A stretch of DNA of 64,000 nt from assembly GCA_032622095.1 (NCBI GenBank), contig CP136063.1, positions 25,856,987 through 25,920,986 of the forward strand. The letters are read 5' to 3'. Below are positions 57,190 through 64,000 of this stretch, piece after piece. A program made the position numbers and the translations under genes. The notes under the pieces were generated by a model. That model did no database searches. It had not been told where the DNA came from and saw only the letters and a list, made by a program, of their open reading frames with translations. The stretch comes from Siphonodentalium dalli. Its lineage: Eukaryota; Mollusca; Scaphopoda; Gadilida; Siphonodentaliidae. The number at the start of each line of letters is the position of its first letter. Position 1 is the first letter of the stretch.

Positions 57190-60068
57190 ATGGCTTCCAT
57201 AAAAAATAAAGTAAATGTCAACACTGCAAATTTTTATGATTTGCAAGCAATTCCCGGTGTCGGACCCAAAGTGGCCGAGTCCATTATTGAAAGAAGAAAG
57301 GCTATAAGCTTTCTTTCAGAGGAAGATTTGTTTATTATACCATTTTTCAGAGGGTCAAGGGATCAAATGGCAGTTATAGATTTCTCAGTACCACCAAAGC
57401 CAATATATGTTGATAATTCCATCAACAATGACATGGTGACACAAAATCCCATACCCAATGTGATGAGATCACCAATACCATTAGTACATTCACCGACATT
57501 CCCACACCAAATTTTCGGTGCAGGATACATATCTCCTGAAAATCTAGTTAACACAGGTATGAATAGGTCAGCAGATTTATATACCGGTATTACTTATGAT
57601 GAGAACATGAAATATGGTCAAGATATAAGGGTTGGAAAATACCAGCCCATATCACCTCCATGTATAGGGAATTACAATAGAAGGGTTGAACATTACCAGC
57701 CCATGACACCAAGTCATAGCAACACCGGTACACGACAACGACACAAATGGTTGGGTGATTTACCAGGGATGGACTCAGATAGTGATAATGAGTCTGTATA
57801 TTCTATTACAAAAGCTGCAAATACTGCAACAGGTAATCATGTGACAGGTAAGGGAGTGATACCAAAAACAACTTTGGTAAACACAACCGGTTTACCAGTC
57901 ATGAGTACAAGAATAGTGACGCCACCAAGTGTAAGTTACACTGCGACATTTCCCATGAGCGCAGTAACAACAACACCACCTAAGACATCAGTCATCACAA
58001 CCATGACATCACAAAATGCGATCACTAGTGCTTACAGTACTGGCACAGCGCAAGCAATGCCAGTACATGTTAGTAACCAAAGTTGGACAATGTCTAAAAG
58101 TTACAATAATATTGGTGCAGTACAGTACAGTACACTACCAGTAACGTCACAGCCATTTTAAACAACTTTTCAGTTGCCAAATACGTCAACTAGTAAGCCA
58201 ACATTCACTTTTGGTAATACTAATAGTAAGACTCCACCGAAGGTGCAAAATACTGCACCGGCCAATAGACGAAAGCACATTTTGCCACACAAAGTGCCAA
58301 TACAACAGCCGCAAACAGTATCGACATACAATCCACCAATTTCACAACCACCCACTAGTATGAACAGTCAGGCACAAACACAATTTGTGGCGAACATGCC
58401 AAATTTGAATAAGCCACCACCACATTTTGATTGGAAACAAGGTCGTCAAAGTGTGCAATACAATCAAAATCAGATGTCAGTGGGTCAAGGTTATTCGCAA
58501 CCAACACAAACATTGTATAGCACGGGTTCAACAACAAAAGGTTTACCGCCGGTGTCAGCCAATGGTAACCAAACGTTGATAACCCCAGGTATACAATATC
58601 AACAACAACAATTTAAACCACAACAACAACAACAATTTCAACCACAACAACAACAACAATTTCAACCACAACAACAACAATTACAACAACAACCATTTCA
58701 ACCACAACAACAATTTCAACCACAGCCTCAACAGCAACAATTGCAACAACCTAATCAAATGCAACAACCTAATCAAATGCAACAACCACAACAAATGCAA
58801 CCACAACAACCATTTCAACCAATTCAACAAGCGCAACCAATTCAACAAGCGCAACCAATTCAACAAGCGCAACCAATTCAACAACCACAACAATTTCAAC
58901 AACCGCAACAATTTCAACAACCGCAACCATTTCAACAGCCACAAATGTATAACCCACAGCCAGTACAGGCTCATCAGAACAATCTTAATAGGGGCGAGAG
59001 GCGTAAGCCATACACCCCAAAACACATTACATTTGAAGGCAATGATGATTGGAAATCATTCCGACTCAAGTTTATGAACTTTGCAAATGTCGAGCAATGG
59101 AATGAAATTGAAAGCATGAATGCACTATGCTGGTTCCTAAAAGGCAAAGCCAGCGAATATTACACCCTGTTAATGGATCAAAATCCTGACGCAACCTTTG
59201 CCGAAACCATGGTAGCCTTAGAAAATCGCTTTGGTTTTCATGATCTACCAGAGACTGTGCAGTTGGAATTTGTCCAATCAAAGCAGGATCCCAGTCAATC
59301 TTTAGAAGATTGGGCAGATACCGCTTTGACTCTAGCCACAAGAGCTTTTCAGAACTTGCCCCAAGAATTCACATTGCAACAAGCAATCATGCGCATCTGT
59401 CAAGGATGTAATGACAGAGAAGCAGGTCAATTTGTTGCCAATAAGAAGCCTCGTAGTGTAGAAAGCGCCATCAATCAAATCCGTTGGCACCAATACACTC
59501 ACCAGGCAATTTATGGTTCAACAAAGACGCGACGTGAGGTGCGCCAAACCGTATTGTCGTCAGACTCCGAAGATGATGACACATCATCAACTGTCTGCCA
59601 AATCAATAGGTCACGATCATTTCGAAGAGATGATCGAAGAAATTGGCAAAATAAACCAAACTATGCCAGAAGGGAATTTAAGCCAAGATTTTCCCAAAAT
59701 ACAAAAGAAGGTAATAGTGATAATTCGCGCTCACCTTCACCGTACAAGCCTATGTCTACTGAGGTACACTCATTAAAATCTCGGATGTACGTCATGGAAG
59801 ACCAGATTGGGTCGTTAGTGGAAACTTTGGGTAAAATTTCGGAAAAATTAGAAATTACGCCCAAAAGGGAGCAAAAGGAGAGCAAACCGCCTTATGCGGA
59901 CCGATCTCCATCACCATCAAGGGCAGCAACTCTCGCTGTTACCAATGTCAAGGTTATGGCCATTTTATGCGAGATTGTCCCTCAAATAATTCCAAAAACA
60001 AGTCAAGTTCGGACCGAAAAGGGGTATCCTTTAATTTAAACAAGAAGGGGTCCGATCAAGAAGTCTGA
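57190..60068 (+). CDS. Gag polyprotein with N-terminal helix-hairpin-helix domain (broken)
   Basis: The best start is the ATG at 57190. Residues about 7-50 form a ComEA-like helix-hairpin-helix (V-N-V-N-T-A, then L-Q-A-I-P-G-V-G-P-K-V-A-E-S-I-I). A Ser/Thr/Pro-rich stretch follows. The frame meets TAA at 58159-58161 but stays open on both sides. Next come a Gln-rich segment (about 58590-58970, FQPQQQQQ and IQQAQP repeats) and the capsid region (F-E-G-N-D-D-W-K-S-F, then W-F-L-K-G-K-A, L-E-N-R-F-G). After an RS/SP-rich stretch a CCHC zinc knuckle (C-x2-C-x4-H-x4-C, 59937-59978) lies in a different frame, shifted near 59925. That frame ends in a TGA at 60066-60068 that overlaps the pol ATG. Gag would package the element's RNA. 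An HhH at this place is unusual for a gypsy Gag. Confidence 0.85.
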
Positions 60069-63000
60069 TGGGTAGCCCGGATAGGCAAAATGACTTCATT
60101 ACAGATATTACAAAGGATAATGATCAAACCATAAACAACAATAACTTATCTGACGAAACTTTACCAAAATTTGTGAAAAACAGCAATGTTAAATCGCAGA
60201 AAACAAGTTCCGATGATAAAAGTTATTTGGTACCAGAAGAGGATGAAACCATTCTCACAATCAATAGAATAAAATCATTATCTGCAATTAGAACACCCAT
60301 CAATATATCCAATTATAGTACGGAAGCAGTGATCGATACCGCTGCAGATATTACTATAATTTCTGAAGAAACATTTTCAAATTTGAGACCAACACCCCAA
60401 ATTGTAAAAACAATTTCCATTAATACAGCCGCTAGAAATTCCAAATTCAAAGGTCATTTAATAGGTCCAATAGAGATAACAATAGGAGATAAACACTTCT
60501 CCGAGAAAATTTATGTAGGACCAATTGAAGACCCAATGTTATTAGGTTTGGATTTTCTGATAAAACATCATGCCCAAATTGATGTCTGCAAAGGTATTCT
60601 TCAGTTAGAGCCACATTTGGATTTCAAAATACAACAGGTTGTTACCGAAACTCCAAAAATATCTAGAGTTATTGTAAATCAAACTACAACTATTCCACCA
60701 AACTCAGTAGTTTTATTGCAATGTAATCTAGAAACCGCTTTAGATGATGAATACATCATTGAACCCAACTATTTATATAACTTGCTAATTTTTAGAACGG
60801 TACATGGTGCACACACAAAACCTAAAGTTGGCATAATTAACGTCAATGATGCATGTGTGAAACTTAAAAGACATGATATTATTTCACTAGCCTCTGAAAT
60901 TGACCGTGTCATGCCGGCAGATGAAAGCCAATTAAATGAAAAAACAATCGAAGAAAACCTCGGAAAAGGAACAAATAACTGTTCCAGTGATGAGGATTCC
61001 CATTCATCCGATGATTCCCATTCATCCAAAATAAAAATATGCAAAACCGCAATCAATATGCCCGATCATTTAAAAGATCTGTTCGACAGATCAAGAACCC
61101 TACTAAATGACAATGAAGCTGAGGAACTAGCATCAGTATTAAGTGAATTTCAAGATGTATTTGCTAAAAGCGATTTCGACATTGGTGATTTCACCGAAAT
61201 CGAACACAATATTGATACTAAAGATGCTAAACCCGTTAAACAGCGCATGCGTCGAACACCATTATGCTTCGTAAACGAAGAAGAACAACACTCAAAGAAA
61301 ATGTTAGAATCCAAAGTGATTCAACCTTCAATAAGTGAATGGAGTAGCCCTCCAGTGTTGATTCGGAAACGAGACAAAAGTGTTTGATGGGCTATTGATT
61401 ATCGATTGGTAAATGCGGTCACCGTAAAAGACAGTTATCCATTACCATTAATAAACGAGTGTATTGACTCGTTATCCGGTAATGTATGGTTTAGTCAGGG
61501 AGACTGTCAGTCAGCTTATTGGGCGGTAAATGTCCAAGAATCAGATCGCCCCAAGACAGCCTTCTTAACAAAATACGGTTTGTGGGAATTTCGTAAAATG
61601 AGTTTTGGTCTCTGCAATGCTGCCCAAACGTACTGTAGAGTAATGAACCTAGTACTAGCTGGACTAAACTGGGACATTGTTCTATCGTTCGTAGACGATT
61701 TGGTTATTTTAGGCCAGGATTTTATCTCGCATCTCCAAAACATGCGCCTAGTTTTACAAAGACTGCGCAAGTACAAATTAAAATTAAAACCCAAAAAATG
61801 TACTTTCTGTCAGAAAAAAGTGGAATTTCTCGGCAGAACGGTTAGCCAGCATGGTCTTGAAATGATTAATTCTTCATGCGAAGTGGTAAAACACTGGCCA
61901 GTCCCTACGTGTTCAAAAGACGTAGAAAAATTCTGTGGCCTAGTAAATTATCACAGAATGTTCATTAAAGACTATGCTAAAACCTCAAAGCCTCTATATG
62001 CAGTTACAGGTAAACAAAAGTTTGTCTGGGAAAGTGAGCAACAACAAGCTTTTGAAAAACTGAAAGTGGATTTAATAAATCCGCCAATCTTAACCCTCCC
62101 CAACAAGACTGATCTCTTTGTTTTGGATGTTGATGCCTCAAATTTTGCAATTGGCGCCGAATTAATTCAAGTACAACAAGGGGAAGAAAAGGTTATTGCC
62201 TATGGAAGTTATGGTTTATCCGGAGAACAAATAAAGTATTGTACGACTAGAAAGGAGCTGCTAGCAGTAGTTCGTTTCACACGCCAGTACAGGCACTATT
62301 TGTTGGGAAGGCCATTTATTCTAAGAACAGACCATAATTCATTAAAATGGCTGATCAGCTTCAAAGAGCCTCAGGGTCAAATTGCGAGATGGCTCGAGGA
62401 ACTCAGCCAGTATGATATGGTAGTACAACATAGGCCTGGGATAAAACATTCCAATGCGGATGCATTATCTCGTATTGCATCACCCCATCCAGTGTGTCAC
62501 AGTTATACCGCTGACACAAAACTTGAGGATTTGCCATGTGGGGGATGCAAATACTGTACCAGAATACAAACCAACTGGTCAAAATTTGAAGAACATGTTG
62601 ATTATGCAGTACCATTAGCAAAAGGATCGTGTCAATTCGAGTCAGAATTTGATCCAGAAGTTAATAACAACGCTAGCCCTACAATATCAACAATAAATAT
62701 CCATACTAATTTTGATCAGTGGGAATACAAAACCTCAAAGTGTAGTGGGATAGAACCAGAAACTGGTTGGACCCATACCCAACTTGAAATTGCCAACAAA
62801 GCACTTACGCAGCCCGGAGTGCTAATTCAACAATTAACCTCCTCTGATAATTTGGCACTATCCAGCCTAGGAAGCTCAGAAGAGTTGGGAAAAGCTCAAA
62901 GAGGTGACCCCGACTTGGAAATAATTATTACTTGGTTGGAAACAGGAGAAGAACCCAGTGAAGGTGATTTATTCATCACTGGACCTTCTGCCAAACACTG

Positions 63001-64000
63001 TTGGATAAACCGGTCAAGGTTCCATTTTAAAAATGGACTTCTACATAAAACCCCGAAATCCGGAGGTTCAATTCTGGTCATACCAAGTAAATATGCTTCC
63101 GAAGTACTGGAATTAGCCCATGATATACCCGCTTCTGGCCATCAAGGTGTTGCACGTACCTTATCCCGAATAAAGCAGAATTTCTGTTGGTATGGAATGT
63201 CTAAAGACGTAGAATCCTTCGTCGCAGCTTGTCCTAAATGTAACCAATCTAAAAAACCAACAAAACATTCAAAATGGGATATGACCAAGTACCATGCAGG
63301 TGCCCCAATGGAAAGAGTTCATTTGGATTTTCTAGGACCATTACACACTAGTGATAAAGGGAATAAATACATTCTCATGATGATTGATCAATTTACCAAA
63401 TGGGTAGAATGTATACCGCTTCCAGACCAAACAGCAGAAACCACGGCACTCATAGCAGTGAACGAATTTTTTGCAAGGTTCGGAGCCCCATTTCAGGTAT
63501 TCACAGATCAAGGGTCCTGTTTTGAAAGTAAATTGTTTACAGCAATTTGTGAACTTTTCAAAATTCATAAGTCCCGCACCACAGCCTATCGACCAAGTTC
63601 AAACGGTCAGATTGAACGCCAGAATCGTATTCTTATGAATGCCGTCCGATGTTACGTGGATAAAAACCAGAAAGACTGGGACAAGTACGTACCCCAGCTT
63701 GCTGGAGCGTTGCGATCCTCAGTCAACCGTAACACCGGTTTTACCCCAAATAAACTCATGCTAGGTCGCGAGGTAAACCATCCCGCTGACTTAGTTTTCA
63801 ATTTCAAAAACGATCAACAAAAACCAGAGCTCCCAGAGTATGTAAACAGTCTAGAAAAAGAGATGAAAACATGTCATGAAATTGCACGATCAACCCTTAA
63901 AACATCACAAGAGGTAATGAAACGCAATTATGACGTACACATCTCTAAGCACACATACAATGTGGGCGACCTGGTATATCTGTTAGACACGGCAAATGTC
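60068..64000 (+). CDS. Pol polyprotein: protease, RT, RNase H, integrase (partial, one stop)
   Basis: The ATG at 60068 overlaps the gag TGA by one base (TGATG), so pol could be made by reinitiation or by frameshifting from gag. Domains in order are: an aspartic protease with D-T-A at 60335 and a later L-L-G-L-D; RT with G-D-C-Q-S-A-Y-W and the active site F-V-D-D at 61688-61699; RNase H from about 62125 (D-V-D-A-S, later R-T-D-H-N-S); and integrase with an H-x6-H...C-x2-C zinc site (about 63117-63245) and catalytic D (63326), D (63506) and E (63614) with D-35-E spacing. A single TGA at 61385-61387 interrupts the RT just before W-A-I-D-Y-R, where relatives usually have Arg; a C-to-T change would explain it. 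The frame is otherwise open to the window edge. Confidence 0.93.

Larger units (their letters stand above)
57190..64000 (+). mobile_element. Ty3/gypsy LTR retrotransposon, 3' end beyond window
   Basis: It is read as gag followed by protease, reverse transcriptase, RNase H and integrase in that order, which is the Ty3/gypsy (Metaviridae) arrangement. Breaks are limited to a TAA in gag, a gag frame change near 59925 and a TGA in the RT, so this is a fairly young but probably inactive copy. No envelope gene is seen in the window. Confidence 0.93.

Noticed and set aside
58681-59025. Leu/Trp-rich minus-strand frame
   Set aside because: It is the complement of the CAA/CAG-rich Gln segment of gag.

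Overview
This window is animal genomic DNA: AT-rich, intron-containing, with almost all of its length made of transposable elements, their relics and satellites. A C-type lectin gene, THAP/P-element transposase genes, LINE 3' ends with short tandem tails, a tRNA-derived SINE and a Ty3/gypsy element together point to a marine invertebrate, most likely a lophotrochozoan such as a mollusc. The species cannot be named from the sequence alone.

Layout. 1-2.5 kb: a TTAA-flanked MITE split by a hAT-type element. 2.5-9.8 kb: one 7.4-kb foldback element with a 9-bp target duplication; its inverted ends are satellite arrays of about 165 bp, and a hAT element is nested inside it. 9.9-13.1 kb: small repeats. 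13.1-14.9 kb: two LINE C-terminal fragments, one of them inside a second foldback with a 9-bp target duplication. 15.2-33.4 kb: a C-type lectin gene. One CTLD exon is at 15.64-15.83 kb and the terminal CTLD exon is at 31.95-32.21 kb, with matching phases. The roughly 16-kb intron between them holds several repeat families and a nearly complete three-exon P-element-type (THAP9-like) transposase on the same strand. The terminal lectin exon runs into a 27-copy, 46-bp satellite that grew from the gene's own last codons. 33.5-39.8 kb: more MITEs, one of them split by a LINE insertion. 40-42.5 kb: an E-box cluster, dispersed AACGCTCTTTAT motifs and a second THAP-domain fragment on the minus strand. 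42.8-46 kb: a 160-bp tandem array, a SINE and small insertions. 46.6-55.4 kb: an inverted repeat of about 8.8 kb with arms of 2.5-3 kb. 55.4-64 kb: a Ty3/gypsy retrotransposon running off the right edge.

The host gene is the lectin. The self-mobilising machinery is the P-type transposase (one internal stop) and the gypsy element (gag-PR-RT-RH-INT with two internal stops and a gag frame change). Everything else is non-autonomous and would depend on enzymes encoded elsewhere: TTAA elements, hAT-like elements, Tc1/mariner hairpins, foldbacks and the SINE. The most unusual points are a ComEA-like helix-hairpin-helix domain at the start of the gypsy Gag, the two satellites abutting the lectin exons (one carrying splice-acceptor-like units, one derived from the coding end), and the foldbacks with 9-bp target duplications. 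No bacterial operon, CRISPR array or rRNA gene was seen.
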